From Aeromonas rivipollensis (GTDB lineage: Bacteria > Pseudomonadota > Gammaproteobacteria > Enterobacterales > Aeromonadaceae), in assembly GCF_010974825.1 (NCBI RefSeq), contig NZ_JAAILA010000009.1:1-60590 (forward strand): a stretch of 60,590 bases of DNA, read 5' to 3'. The notes under the pieces are model-generated. The model was not told where the DNA came from and searched no databases. It saw only the letters and a list, made by a program, of their open reading frames with translations. Positions 8,201-16,125 of this stretch are shown piece after piece (position 1 is the stretch's first letter; each line of letters opens with the position of its first letter). A program made the translations under genes and the position numbers.

Positions 8201-8788
8201 AGCGCGGCCAATAGAGGCTTTGGCGGCCACCCCTGTCACCCCGCCTGCCGCCAGTGTCGGCAGCAAGGAGCCAACCCCCTGCGCCATCTTCATGGCCCAG
8301 ACATCGATATCCCCCGCGCCATCCCCCAGGGTCAAGCGTCCCTCCGGCGTTTCATCGACCAGTCGGCGGCTCATGGCCTCTTTGGCATCAGGGCTCATGC
8401 CTTCGGAAAGCGACTCGGCGCCAGACTTTGCCAGATCACCCGCTCCCGCAACGAAGTCCAGCACAGGACTGAGTTTGCTCGCCAAGTTGGCGCGGGACTG
8501 ATCCAGGTAGTCGCCACCCTGCTTCCCGGCATTCTCCTTGCCGAAGTTGCTGGCCTGCCGTGCCAGCTCGCCAATGCCGCCCACGAGATCCAGTGCGCCG
8601 GCACCCACCCCGCGGGCGACATCGCCTAGGCCTACATCAAGATCACGTTTGGCTACAGGCTCGGCTGGCTGGGGTGGTGCAGCCGCTGCGGCAGACAGGC
8701 TGCTATCGAGCGTGCTCCAGAAGGGGTCATTTCGGGTGTCAGATTGTCGCGGTTGCGGCAGGGCGTCACGCAGTCCAGGCTTGTCCAT
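2222..8788 (-). CDS. Giant polyvalent virion protein (pyrophosphatase-like, zincin and LPD38-like domains)
   Basis: A 2188-aa protein. The N-terminal third (to about 420) is Ala/Gly-rich and largely helical; a low-complexity Pro/Glu/Gln stretch runs to about 930. At about 948-1075 is an inorganic-pyrophosphatase-like domain of polyvalent proteins (LENPKGSTRSG, DYGYIKRTLGADGDHVDVFI, DEHKVMMGF). At about 1188 lies HEVLAHYG, an HExxH zinc-protease motif. The C-terminal third, with a core near 1660-1900, resembles the large polyvalent-protein domain LPD38. Such proteins are thought to be packaged in the capsid and injected with the DNA, where the enzyme domains act on the host. Start: GAGGACACC precedes ATG. 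It follows a promoter-terminator module (8814-8918). The cargo role is inferred from the family. Confidence 0.85.
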   Translation of the reverse strand: MDKPGLRDALPQPRQSDTRNDPFWSTLDSSLSAAAAAPPQPAEPVAKRDLDVGLGDVARGVGAGALDLVGGIGELARQASNFGKENAGKQGGDYLDQSRANLASKLSPVLDFVAGAGDLAKSGAESLSEGMSPDAKEAMSRRLVDETPEGRLTLGDGAGDIDVWAMKMAQGVGSLLPTLAAGGVTGVAAKASIGRAVTASMVKRGATQEIAEAVAAKAVSKIATGAAVTTGATGSVGSAGMNTRDTVLGMSFDELAASDTFRQAFTRIDQDQQTELLSDEEKLALAREETANLASRATMSDAKTWGAAAMGSMMGDAMLFKMLAGKAAAGGVLKGAAKGAMGEGVGETLEEGVQQYAVNEALNEVAAADIDPMKGVVSSALEGGLIGMGTGGAVGAVGGMRGGKHANQQDETAADPVIDATTPVMEAVGDPSVDPVPTSGPAQMTEQESELAADVDVLEMPLQGGGEQNPLGPSPSQFDELRDVPAYLRHDDTTERFKGMAQDSEVQRALAGEFGPSVQELVITQIQGGDQGKSLYERVQGGELGADPFAGNKSALQVATEGQRPALPLKDVIFAGNANAKHKGDGVAAPGDHDDRQSGPGPQFRGSERTRWQSGQEGDLLPPEVVTEQASIALPGATIEGEGREVGTELPHRDVIYGGDQRQPDATPIKEDVPAGAETDSIFGPLKTLRITRKGKPFASEKEAAMASRKGKETPVPLNGGGFGVAEIAEVEQVKAEQPTPSQPQQLAPAVDTGYRDVIPSSEQSEVTHGQPTPIPAISSKRPGDQPGAGDPVATGVGPTPAELAERAGPGDPADGASLAPVPVTQPGEENALTAPAPAGVAVSEGGQPEQARATAGPAAAPTPWSGMIDNPDGTITLEGEVAALKSWAKDNGVKAIPGKGGLVVSMTSVAKVRQLTTPATSEPVRQIEAARAEVAPEPTKAQREAGNYKKGHLKLQGLDIALENPKGSTRSGTDQDGKVWQSTMAHDYGYIKRTLGADGDHVDVFIGDKPDSETVYVVDQVDPKTGKFDEHKVMMGFADEQAAQEGYLGNYEAGWKGLGAIKAMPVESFKRWVSEGDTKSPIAVQPAGIAAKSVRFSKQAMAQGDKPAKHLTRKEAELVSHGWFKQYRGASGIKVQIHSTQGELEGALGLDAKDGLIRRAAFDDDAGTLHVAADTISDPKRMREILRHEVLAHYGLANVLGDGEYTKLMSRLIQSQKDPSMKPVWDWVNTHYADEDIGTKAEEVVAHLAELEQGAWGRGWDRVVAMITKALRAVGFVSDGITAAETRSLIEGLGKKLQRTGPDDNGPDGGKKFSQEDAQAPIKKGGVRMSQTATAADKAMGKLNLGAKPDIIDKSKANLDKLRALDRGVVESWVDRVIKKANTEVLDALAPIKYAEEAAGITDAADSGYVAARMATGAASTMQATMLYGLPEWKEGVIQRKAGTGEKDALLGIFADLGADLHSWLGWMAGNRAEILLAQGRENLLDAQDIAALKAQGKGKEAKFLDAKARWNRLNAATLDLAQEAGLFTADARAEFESEWYIPFFRESDDGDVIAPFKPRGIANQNAGIKKLKGGEANTNDLLENIFTSTSKLIDASMKNMAAQKTVWNLADTGIIEVIPKPNKMDYQALANSKDRIMVKLEGEDYMIRVEDPDLYRAMTFFDRKPFGAMVNVAAKAKRILTAGITASPEFMLRNFLRDSLSSWAISKDGFKPMIDSIKGVRKTWRMDGSTIDVMFSGASFLGGYVNGNDPEAMADTVRKSLRRKGMTPEQIARYEKSIIRNTAHAKGVVADAWEKYSRVGEAIENGNREAVYDAAIKAGKSHAQAAFESKDLMDFSMLGASRTMQVMTQVLPFFNARVQGLGKLTRELRDNPRAIAKRAGMITAASLALLAHNWDDERYEGLPDWDKDANWHFWFGEHHWRIPKPFEIGVLFGTIPERMVRALGDKDTGAQFGKAVARAIGDTFALNPTPQLVKPMVEAAFNYDSFRGGPIDGPQDLNVQAEARYNEQTSLLMRELGELTGFSPKQLEHLVIGYTGTMGSYVMAAADGLIRAARPGESASWRADEIPLVKAVYRGTGPAKSTQHMEEFYRMLNEVNQLKRTIDQYRSEGLTDKANELLEDQGGILKSRRSLSRTQQQVRVVRNKIELIQRDRTLAAEEKRRRIDEMLARRNDLVYQAVNKNKANWE

Positions 8789-8813
8789 GGTGTCCTCGGC
8801 TTTCGGGCAAAAG

Positions 8814-8847
8814 AAAAGCCCTGAGCGGCGAACCGATCAGGGCTTTT
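8814..8847 (-). terminator. Terminator of late promoter-terminator module 1
   Basis: AAAAGCCCTGA pairs with TCAGGGCTTTT around a 12-base loop, followed on the minus strand by TTTTCTTTTG. It lies between the module-1 promoter and the giant polyvalent gene, so a polymerase must pass it to reach that gene. Confidence 0.75.
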
Positions 8848-8889
8848 GAGATGGGGCGATCAGCATGCAGACTGACCGACGATGGAGAG

Positions 8890-8918
8890 ATGCTAACGCT
8901 GGGGTAGGTGAAAGGCAA
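8890..8918 (-). promoter_or_regulatory. Late module 1 promoter
   Basis: On the minus strand TTGCCT (8918-8913) and TAGCAT (8895-8890) are 17 bp apart, with the conserved CAGCGT directly before the -10. The -35 begins immediately after the stop codon of the upstream gene. The same arrangement occurs at 17796-17824, 24405-24433 and 31495-31523. Confidence 0.6.
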
Positions 8919-10319
8919 CTATCGGCGGGCCTGGGCTAGGCTCATTGCCTGATAGGCGTTGGTCTCCGTGTCGCGGAGTCGATTGGCCGTGACGGCTGCC
9001 TGCTCAGCCTGCCTCTGTTTGGCTGCCTGCTGGCGCCAAAGCTCAAAGGCCGTGTTCATCCTAGTTGGGTTATCCAGCAGGCTGCTCAGCTTGCCATGTT
9101 GGTTTGCCTCTTTGACGAACTGTAGGCGCTCGGGATCGCCGCCAGTCCACTCTTTGATAGGGGCCCCCGCCTTCTGCTCCTCAGCTTTGGAGGTCATGCT
9201 GAAAGTGTCGGCCAGTGCCGCCTTACTCTGCTCCAGCTGGGCATCCAGCGCTTCCAGCTGCATATCCTTGTCCTCGGCGTTGCTGGCGGATATGCGCGCC
9301 CGGTTCTGGCCGTGTTGCTTCTCCAGCTCGGTGACCGCCTTCTTGTAGCCAGCCTGGTCTGGACCAGCCGTTAAACCGAGGGAAGTCCGCAACTGGTCGG
9401 CATTGCCGATCATGTGTTTGGCCAGTGCCGCCCGCTGGTATGCCGGCTTCAAGAAGTCGTTGATGGGGATGACCTTGGGGTGATCGTCAGGCGCGGAAGT
9501 GCGGTTGTTGGTGATGGGACGGACATCCTTGCTGCCATCGTCATAGGTGACCTCCACCCCCAACACTACGCCACGCCCATCCGGGGTGATCATGATGTTG
9601 TTGAGCTGCTTGCCTGTAATGGCCTTGCCGCTGTCCGGGTCGATATCGCCCACCCCTTTGCTGACTTCATCCTGGTAGAGGGTGCCGGCCGCCTTGATAA
9701 ATTGCGGGTTGTTGACCGCGGCGTGCCCTTCCGGCGTGCTGGGGTCCAGTTTTCCTTCCTGCGCCTGGCGCACCAGGTTGCCAGCGTAAGTGACGAAGGT
9801 CTTGCCGGCCTCGGCATAATCCTGCTGCAGATAACGCTCAGGATTGAACGAGCCTGCACGCGGATCACGCACTACCCCCCAAAATTGCTGGCCTGGGTCT
9901 TTGCCCTCGGATACAGCCTGCCAGCCAGACTGGATGATCGGCAGGTTCTCCTGCTGGAACACCTGCTTGTCTCGCAGATCTTTTTGCCACTCGTACTCCT
10001 GTTGCTGGCGAGCCTCCTGTGCCGTGGCACGCCGCTCAGCAGCGCCAGCTCGCGCCTCGGCAGATTTCACCTGGCGCTCGGTGAGGGCGAACTGTCGATC
10101 AAGTCGCGCATCAGCCAACTTATCGCGCCCCTTGCTGTACTCCAGCTCCCCCTTATAGCGCTCGTCTGCCACCTTCTGCCGCTCCTGCTCGTTCTGCCAC
10201 ATGGCATCTCGCAGGCCCATGGACTTCTCCATCCGCTCATCTTCTTTCTGACCACGTAGATATCTGTCCGTGGTGCTGAACCCTGCCAGATAACCTTCTG
10301 CCAATCCTGATATGCCCAT
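8919..10319 (-). CDS. Coiled-coil virion protein, 466 aa
   Basis: The start MGISGLAEGY at 10319 was chosen because TTAAGGGGGGCGTG precedes it; the longer frame runs back into the neighbouring gene. Residues about 30-150 are strongly charged and helical with long Glu/Arg/Gln/Ala heptad-like runs, and a second helical stretch occupies about 330-450. No signal peptide or catalytic motif. Its place between small Ala/Gly-rich virion proteins and the giant polyvalent protein suggests an internal (ejection) protein of a podovirus-like particle. The next gene upstream is only 10 bp away. Exact family not recognised. Confidence 0.6.
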   Translation of the reverse strand: MGISGLAEGYLAGFSTTDRYLRGQKEDERMEKSMGLRDAMWQNEQERQKVADERYKGELEYSKGRDKLADARLDRQFALTERQVKSAEARAGAAERRATAQEARQQQEYEWQKDLRDKQVFQQENLPIIQSGWQAVSEGKDPGQQFWGVVRDPRAGSFNPERYLQQDYAEAGKTFVTYAGNLVRQAQEGKLDPSTPEGHAAVNNPQFIKAAGTLYQDEVSKGVGDIDPDSGKAITGKQLNNIMITPDGRGVVLGVEVTYDDGSKDVRPITNNRTSAPDDHPKVIPINDFLKPAYQRAALAKHMIGNADQLRTSLGLTAGPDQAGYKKAVTELEKQHGQNRARISASNAEDKDMQLEALDAQLEQSKAALADTFSMTSKAEEQKAGAPIKEWTGGDPERLQFVKEANQHGKLSSLLDNPTRMNTAFELWRQQAAKQRQAEQAAVTANRLRDTETNAYQAMSLAQARR

Positions 10320-10329
10320 CACGCCCCCC

Positions 10330-10587
10330 TTAAAACAGACTGTCCGCCAGAAAACCAATCCCTGCTCCTGCCAATGCGCCCAGTGGACCACCGAGTGAAC
10401 CCGCCATGCCCAGCACGGCGCCCATAGAGGCGCCGGTACCAATCGCACTCATGGTCTGCCCCTGGCGGGCGGACTTGAGGCTCTTGTTGGCAGCCTCCAT
10501 CTCCGACTCTCGATTGGCCGCATCGCGCAGACCTGCCAGACCCTGCTGGCGAGTCTGACCGCCGATATCCAAAATTCCGTACCCCAT
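10330..10587 (-). CDS. Small Gly/Ala-rich virion protein, 85 aa
   Basis: The second half (about residues 45-85) is a continuous Gly/Ala/Leu-rich hydrophobic run able to span or puncture a membrane; the first half is polar and helical. The ATG at 10587 overlaps the stop of the upstream gene and follows GGGAGG. Such proteins next to large internal virion proteins are often ejected during infection. That role is inferred from position. Confidence 0.5.
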   Translation of the reverse strand: MGYGILDIGGQTRQQGLAGLRDAANRESEMEAANKSLKSARQGQTMSAIGTGASMGAVLGMAGSLGGPLGALAGAGIGFLADSLF

Positions 10588-10967
10588 CACACACCTCCCC
10601 CGGTTTTGATTGCTTCACGCAGCCCAGCATCCGCGCCGGTCAGGATCCCCATTTGCCGGGTCTGCTCCTGTTCACGCAGGCCGTTCTCGGTACCCGCAGT
10701 CATCAACGCCATGCGCAGCCCCTGGCTGTTATCGTTGGCGTTGCTGTTGGTACCAAGCCCCATCCGCGCATTGCGATTGGCCGTGGCCTGCTGAGCAGAG
10801 CGCAAGGCGTTGGTGTTGTTCTCGTCCACCCGGCCCAGTTGTTCCCGCAGCAACTGGCCGTTGGTGGCCAGCTCCATCAGCTCCTGCTGCTTGGGATAGA
10901 AGCGAGTCTTCCAGTCCTGGTACTGCTCTCGGGTGATTTTGGCGTAAGTGTCTGCGGCGTAACCCAT
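10587..10967 (-). CDS. Hypothetical virion-region protein, 126 aa
   Basis: A polar, Gln/Asn/Arg-rich, mostly helical protein without membrane segments or recognised motifs. AGGGGGATCC precedes the ATG. It overlaps the 85-aa gene by one base and follows the 210-aa gene by 9 bp, so it belongs to the same translationally linked group of small virion genes. Function unknown. Confidence 0.5.
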   Translation of the reverse strand: MGYAADTYAKITREQYQDWKTRFYPKQQELMELATNGQLLREQLGRVDENNTNALRSAQQATANRNARMGLGTNSNANDNSQGLRMALMTAGTENGLREQEQTRQMGILTGADAGLREAIKTGGGV

Positions 10968-10976
10968 GGATCCCCC

Positions 10977-11609
10977 TTAGTAACCCCTGCCCTGCAGCAC
11001 CGATGCTGTAGGGCTTATTTTCTTGATCTCCGTTGCAGCCGGCGCTTTCAGACTGGCCAGCCCATACGAGGTGGCGGCTCCTGCCAGGGTCCCCACCAAA
11101 CCAGCCGTCGCCTGCTGACTTTGGAACGAGCTCTGTGCATCACTGGTTGCCTTGCGCAAGCTGGTTGTGGCCACATCGCCCATACCAGCCATGGATTCAG
11201 CCTTCTGCCCTGCGCCAATGCTCACCACATCCTTGAGGCCTGCCACATGCTTGTCTTGCTGGCTGGACTGCGCCCGGTTGGCGGTATCGGTCTGGCTCAA
11301 TGCCTGGTCAGTTGCCAGGCCTTCCATTGCCTCCTGGTACCGGCCACTGGTCGGGTCTGCCCCGCTGGCAGCCATTGAATCATCCAAGCCAGCTCGGGCC
11401 TCGCCAAAAGTTTTCGCGGTGCCAAGCGCTGCGGTGCCCGCCAGTTTGTCGAACTCCCCCTCGCTGTTGAGGTCATTCACCTTCTCGATGAAGATGTCCT
11501 CGTACTTCTGCAGGACGTTCTTGTAGAGATCCCACTGCTCCATGGCCACACTGGCCGCGGCCTTCTGGGCCTCGGTCTCCTGAATTTCGTTCGAGCCACC
11601 CTTTCCCAT
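10977..11609 (-). CDS. Virion-region protein, 210 aa
   Basis: Starts MGKGGSNEIQ with GAGGTGAGCG upstream. Residues 10-130 are helical and polar. A Gly/Ala-rich hydrophobic stretch (about 165-185, AGLVGTLAGAATSYGLASL) resembles the C-terminal part of the 85-aa neighbour. Together with that gene and the 466-aa protein it looks like part of a set of internal or ejection proteins. Exact role not known. Confidence 0.5.
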   Translation of the reverse strand: MGKGGSNEIQETEAQKAAASVAMEQWDLYKNVLQKYEDIFIEKVNDLNSEGEFDKLAGTAALGTAKTFGEARAGLDDSMAASGADPTSGRYQEAMEGLATDQALSQTDTANRAQSSQQDKHVAGLKDVVSIGAGQKAESMAGMGDVATTSLRKATSDAQSSFQSQQATAGLVGTLAGAATSYGLASLKAPAATEIKKISPTASVLQGRGY

Positions 11610-11617
11610 CGCTCACC

Positions 11618-11977
11618 TCACAAGTTGATCTGAAACACATAGAGCCCATCAGCATCATCCGGCTGACGTACCCATCCGATTCTTGGTGCGACCTTGAGCC
11701 AACCCTTGCGCGCTGAGTGGAAGCGCAGCCAGCGTGCTCCTATCAGGCGCGCCAGGCGCTTCACTTCCGGCAAGTGCCGCTCAGGCGCCCTGCTATCTCC
11801 CCACCCCACCCAGACCAGGACGCCGATCACGCCTTCTTCGGCCAGCGGCTTGAGCACGAAGCCGTCATCACCACGCACAAACAAAAACGCCACCCGGTTT
11901 CGGATGGCGTCTTGCAGTTCAGTCGATAGATTTGGATTGCCGGTATCGAGGGCAATACGGTGCAAAGGATTGCCCAT
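11618..11977 (-). CDS. Hypothetical protein, 119 aa
   Basis: A compact, mixed alpha/beta, Trp- and Arg-rich protein without a signal peptide. It overlaps the stop of the 1382-aa fibre-like gene at 11977, so the two are translationally coupled. A fibre-assembly or tail-accessory role is suggested by the coupling only. Confidence 0.45.
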   Translation of the reverse strand: MGNPLHRIALDTGNPNLSTELQDAIRNRVAFLFVRGDDGFVLKPLAEEGVIGVLVWVGWGDSRAPERHLPEVKRLARLIGARWLRFHSARKGWLKVAPRIGWVRQPDDADGLYVFQINL

Positions 11978-14900
11978 CAGAACAACCCCATAAGCCAGAT
12001 ACTGCCGCCTTCGATTTGCTGATTAGTAATGTCACTGACACTACCAAACGGCACGACTTCGAAAGTGATGCTGGCGCCGGTATAGGCCGGAATCACAAAA
12101 GCTTCCTGCAGCGATACCCGCATAGTGATTCGGTTAATCCCTGTTGGATAACTTGCCTGAGCGGTCGCCCTACCCTGTTCTACACCATTCATCCTGCAGA
12201 TCAGCGTAACCCCGATGGTGCCATAACCAGACACAGCAGCACTGCCCGACACCGGCCTGATACACACGATGTTGCGGGCACGCTTGTAGGCAGGAATGCT
12301 GAAATTTCCTGATGACTTAATCAGCGTTGTCACATCACCAACAATCCGATCGGCCTCAAGGGTACCCAGAATGGTGCAGTTCTGATCTATGGTGCAATTG
12401 CCAAGCGTCATGTTTCTGACGTAGCCACCTTCGGCATAGAGCCTGTTGGTATAGATCCCGCCATCTGCATAGATGATGGTGTGCCAACCCCACCCCCACC
12501 CCCCGTATGGCCCACCCTTACCAAAACCTGCAGCACCGCCAGCCATGAAGGCATTGCCCATGTCAATCTGACCTCCGTTGATCAACGGCGAGCTGATGCT
12601 GACCCCGGCCTTCACATAATCAGCGGTGATCTTCTCAGAGTTCAGGATCTGAATGGTGGCCTTGCGGATGATGGCCTCTGCAATCACGGCCTGGCCATTG
12701 TCGATAGCGAAAAGTGGCGCCATCGGTGTTGAGCTGTTCGGGTCGAATACAAAAACCTGACTGGCAGAGATTGCCACCTGACTAGTGCCGTCAGACTTGG
12801 CAATCAGGCCGATCCCGGCGGTGATCTGGCCTGCGCTGGCTTTCGCCGTCCACATTGCCTGGGCCCCACTTTGCAGGTCGGCAATAGCCTGACTCTGGAG
12901 CTGCACGGCCGCAGCATTGGCGGCAATCCTCTGGTCGTCTGTGGCAATCCAGGCAGTACCGCTGTAACGGTATGGCCGGTTATTGCTGGCAGTATCAAAC
13001 CACAGGTCGCCGGTGCCCATCCCAGATCCAGGAGCTGTGGCCTGGAAGAACGTTTTATTTTTGCTACCCGCAACAGCGGACACCGTATTTATCTGACTGC
13101 CAAGGGCTTGAACCGCATCGGCACGAGCGACTGACTCTGCCGTGATCTGGCCTTGGAGTTGCTGATCTCCCTGCTGATAGTTTGCCGTTACCTGCTGGAT
13201 CTGCTGGGCCATGGCCGAATCTGCATCAGCCCGCGCCTTCGCTTCTTCATTGATTGCGGCACTGTTCTGGGCTACGCCCTGATTCGCCAGGTTCGCACTG
13301 TCCTGTGCCCCGGCAGCTGAGTGACCAGCAGACTCAGCAGTTGCCTTCACCTGACTCAACTGCTCAGAAAGGGCCTGGTTTGCCTCGGCACTGACCCTGG
13401 AAACCTCGTCGATACTGGCAGCCAGCTCCTGCTCTGCCCCCTTGAACTCTGCATCCAGGGTGAACAACTGTTCAGCCAACGCGATATCGGCATCGCTCCT
13501 CGATCTCACTTCAGCAGCAACGGCGGCATTCGTCGCGGCGTCTGCCGCTTTGAACTCGCTATCAACAACACTGATCCGCTGTGACAGCGCCTCATCAGCC
13601 GTCGCCCTGGTCAACTGCTCATTGGTGATCTGCGCCCTGATCTCCGCATTCTCGGCATCAAACTCAGCGGTCAGTTGCTCAACAGTCCTGGCCTGCGCCT
13701 CCTGTTGATTCGCCAGCGTGCTCTGCTGCTGGAGAATGACACCTCGAGCCTTTCGGTTCTCCCGGTCGCGTTCATCCCCGGCCAGGGCACCTTCAACCTG
13801 GCTGACGGCACCGATACCTATCTCCGACTCCATCTTGTCCTGGCGTTGGCTGAGCGACTCCTCATTGCTCACCACGGCCTGCCGGAGCTCGGTGATGCTG
13901 GCCGAGTTCTCTCCGACCGTCACATCAAGGGTGCTGATCCGCTCACCAAGCGCTCGGTCGGCATCTGCCAGGGCCTTGTTCGACTCGGAGAGGGAGGCTG
14001 ACAGCGCCGTATCGGCGGCCTTGAACGCAGCATCCACAGTGCTGATCTGCTGGGCAAGCGCCTCATCTTTTGTTGCCCGAGCCAGCTCCTCGGCCTCAAC
14101 CCTCGCATTCGCATCCTCGAGGTCGCTGCTGAACTGCGCCTCCACTTCGGCAACTCGCCTCGAAATGGCCTCATCGGCGGTGACCCTGGACGACTCCTCC
14201 TGAGTGATGTTTGCAGCAAGCTCTGCCATCGTGCTCGAGAACGTCGCAGCCAACTGGTCCTGGCGCAAGGACAGGGCCTCGTCCGCGGTGGCACTCGACT
14301 GTGCCAGCGACCTGATATCGGCATTGGCCTGAGCATCAGCCGCCTTGAACTCCGTTGTGACGTTATCAATGCGCTGTGCCAGTGCCGAATCTGCATCAGA
14401 GGTCACCTTCTCAACCGATGAGATCCTGGCCTGGGTTGCGGCATCCTTCGCCTCAAACTTCACTTCCATGTCTGTTGTGCGCTGAGCCTGGGCCTGCTGC
14501 TCCGTCAGGATGACCCTCTGCTCTGTACGGATGGCACCGAATGCCTTCCTGGTCTCCCGGTCGCGCTCATCCACGGCCAGGGCACCATCGATAGCGGCAG
14601 AAGCGTTGTCATCATCCTGTCCACGCTGCAGCTCCAGCTCCGCAGTGATCGCGTCGAGGCGGCCAGCAGTGATGCCCCCGTCATCTTCGATGACTTCCTC
14701 GAGCGCCTGGATCTTGGCTTCGGAAGTCCCCGCCCTCACTTCGAGCCCGCTGACCCGCTGCGCTGTCACCTGATCGCTTTCCGCCGAGACCCGTGCCAGC
14801 TCAGTGATGCTGGCCTGAAGAGTCTCGTCGCCCTGGGTGACCTGGGCCGCCAGCCCATCAAGGCGCTGCGCCTGGGAACTCAGCTCATCGGTATGCACCG

Positions 14901-16125
14901 TCAGTTTGCTTTCTGCATTGGCAAGTCGCACACCCTGGGCATCCACCTCCTGCTTGGTCGCTTTCTGAGTCAGCTCCCCTTTTGTCGCATCAAGCTCCTG
15001 ACCGATCTGGGTAACCCGCTGCTGTTCGCCTGTGAACTCCCCCCGGGTGACGGTTTGGCTCAGGCTGGCGTCCAAGCCGTTGATGCGCTGCTCTGCCTCA
15101 GTAATCCGCGACCCCTGACCGTCAACGGTGACATTGTCTGCCTTGCTGCTGATCTGGCCGGCAACGGCATCAAGCCCTAGATGGACTTCAGTGATAGAAG
15201 TTCGCATCTCCTCGCGCACAGCATTGACCGCATCCATGGTCATGTTGCCGTTTTCAGGATCGATCTTGAAAACCACATCTCGGAATGAGTCAAAATCCCC
15301 CTTGTATCTATCGAGCTTCGCATTCATGCGATCCTGCACCAGCCCGATTTCGATGCTCGACATCCCCAACTGCTGCTGGGCATCATCCAGCAGCTCTTGA
15401 GCTACCTTCTGGCGCTCATCCAGCCCAGCCAGCTCCTGCTCAATACTGGGGATCTTGTCCTCGATGGCGGCGACCTTGGGACGAATGACCTCGATCTCAT
15501 CAACCTTTGGCTTCAGGATCGTAATATCCAGCTGCAGTTGGGGGACTTGCTCTATTGGCCCCAGCAGCGCCTGGGCCAGGTGGCTCTCCTCTATCTTCCC
15601 ATGCAGTTCGTCGAGAATGTCCTGCACATCCCGGCTGGTTTCAGCCTTAACGCCCTGCATACCCTGGAAGGGACCCTTGTCATCCTTGCCGTTGACGAAG
15701 CGCACCCAGTAGTAAAACGCGGCGCCCTTGCCAATGGCGTCAGAGAAGAGATTGGCCGAAGAGGTCCCCACCAGGGTGGCCTCGGCTTGGTTGTCGCTCT
15801 CAGCTCGCCATATCTCGGCGTGAGCATGCCCCCGGTACTGAGGCGGATCCCACTCAACTAGGACCGTGTGAAACGCGCCATTGGCGATCACGTTGACCGG
15901 GGCGTGGGGAAACTCCATTTGGCCTGCAGGGAATAGGTCTGGGTTCTTGCCGGTAACATAAACACCGCCAGCACCAGGGCGCAGCGTAGACAACCCCAAT
16001 GCCGCCAGCTCCCGGAACGTGACTGCCTTATCAAGGCGATCGCCACGCTGCCCAGTGAGCAATTCCACGTTCTCGGCTGTTGCAGCCTGGTCTCGGCCTG
16101 CTCGATATGCGGGTTTCTTGGCCAT
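11977..16125 (-). CDS. Long coiled-coil tail fibre-like protein, 1382 aa
   Basis: An N-terminal globular part (about 1-150) contains a fibronectin-III-like segment (VLVEWDPPQYRGHAHAEIW). From about 170 to 1000 there are many repeats of helical segments with Ala, Asp, Glu and Gln in heptad patterns (repeated forms of ATADEALSQR), typical of a long trimeric coiled coil. The C-terminal 350 residues are beta-rich with Gly/Ser/Thr and a final beta domain, as in receptor-contacting fibre tips or J-type tip proteins. It is coupled to the tail protein upstream (16125) and to the 119-aa gene downstream. The fibre/tip role is well supported by architecture; the receptor is unknown. Confidence 0.7.
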   Translation of the reverse strand: MAKKPAYRAGRDQAATAENVELLTGQRGDRLDKAVTFRELAALGLSTLRPGAGGVYVTGKNPDLFPAGQMEFPHAPVNVIANGAFHTVLVEWDPPQYRGHAHAEIWRAESDNQAEATLVGTSSANLFSDAIGKGAAFYYWVRFVNGKDDKGPFQGMQGVKAETSRDVQDILDELHGKIEESHLAQALLGPIEQVPQLQLDITILKPKVDEIEVIRPKVAAIEDKIPSIEQELAGLDERQKVAQELLDDAQQQLGMSSIEIGLVQDRMNAKLDRYKGDFDSFRDVVFKIDPENGNMTMDAVNAVREEMRTSITEVHLGLDAVAGQISSKADNVTVDGQGSRITEAEQRINGLDASLSQTVTRGEFTGEQQRVTQIGQELDATKGELTQKATKQEVDAQGVRLANAESKLTVHTDELSSQAQRLDGLAAQVTQGDETLQASITELARVSAESDQVTAQRVSGLEVRAGTSEAKIQALEEVIEDDGGITAGRLDAITAELELQRGQDDDNASAAIDGALAVDERDRETRKAFGAIRTEQRVILTEQQAQAQRTTDMEVKFEAKDAATQARISSVEKVTSDADSALAQRIDNVTTEFKAADAQANADIRSLAQSSATADEALSLRQDQLAATFSSTMAELAANITQEESSRVTADEAISRRVAEVEAQFSSDLEDANARVEAEELARATKDEALAQQISTVDAAFKAADTALSASLSESNKALADADRALGERISTLDVTVGENSASITELRQAVVSNEESLSQRQDKMESEIGIGAVSQVEGALAGDERDRENRKARGVILQQQSTLANQQEAQARTVEQLTAEFDAENAEIRAQITNEQLTRATADEALSQRISVVDSEFKAADAATNAAVAAEVRSRSDADIALAEQLFTLDAEFKGAEQELAASIDEVSRVSAEANQALSEQLSQVKATAESAGHSAAGAQDSANLANQGVAQNSAAINEEAKARADADSAMAQQIQQVTANYQQGDQQLQGQITAESVARADAVQALGSQINTVSAVAGSKNKTFFQATAPGSGMGTGDLWFDTASNNRPYRYSGTAWIATDDQRIAANAAAVQLQSQAIADLQSGAQAMWTAKASAGQITAGIGLIAKSDGTSQVAISASQVFVFDPNSSTPMAPLFAIDNGQAVIAEAIIRKATIQILNSEKITADYVKAGVSISSPLINGGQIDMGNAFMAGGAAGFGKGGPYGGWGWGWHTIIYADGGIYTNRLYAEGGYVRNMTLGNCTIDQNCTILGTLEADRIVGDVTTLIKSSGNFSIPAYKRARNIVCIRPVSGSAAVSGYGTIGVTLICRMNGVEQGRATAQASYPTGINRITMRVSLQEAFVIPAYTGASITFEVVPFGSVSDITNQQIEGGSIWLMGLF

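Noticed and set aside
12804..15488. Possible diversity-generating retroelement or variable repeat in the fibre gene
   Set aside because: The repeats are heptad coiled-coil repeats. No reverse transcriptase, template repeat or accessory gene is present anywhere in the window.
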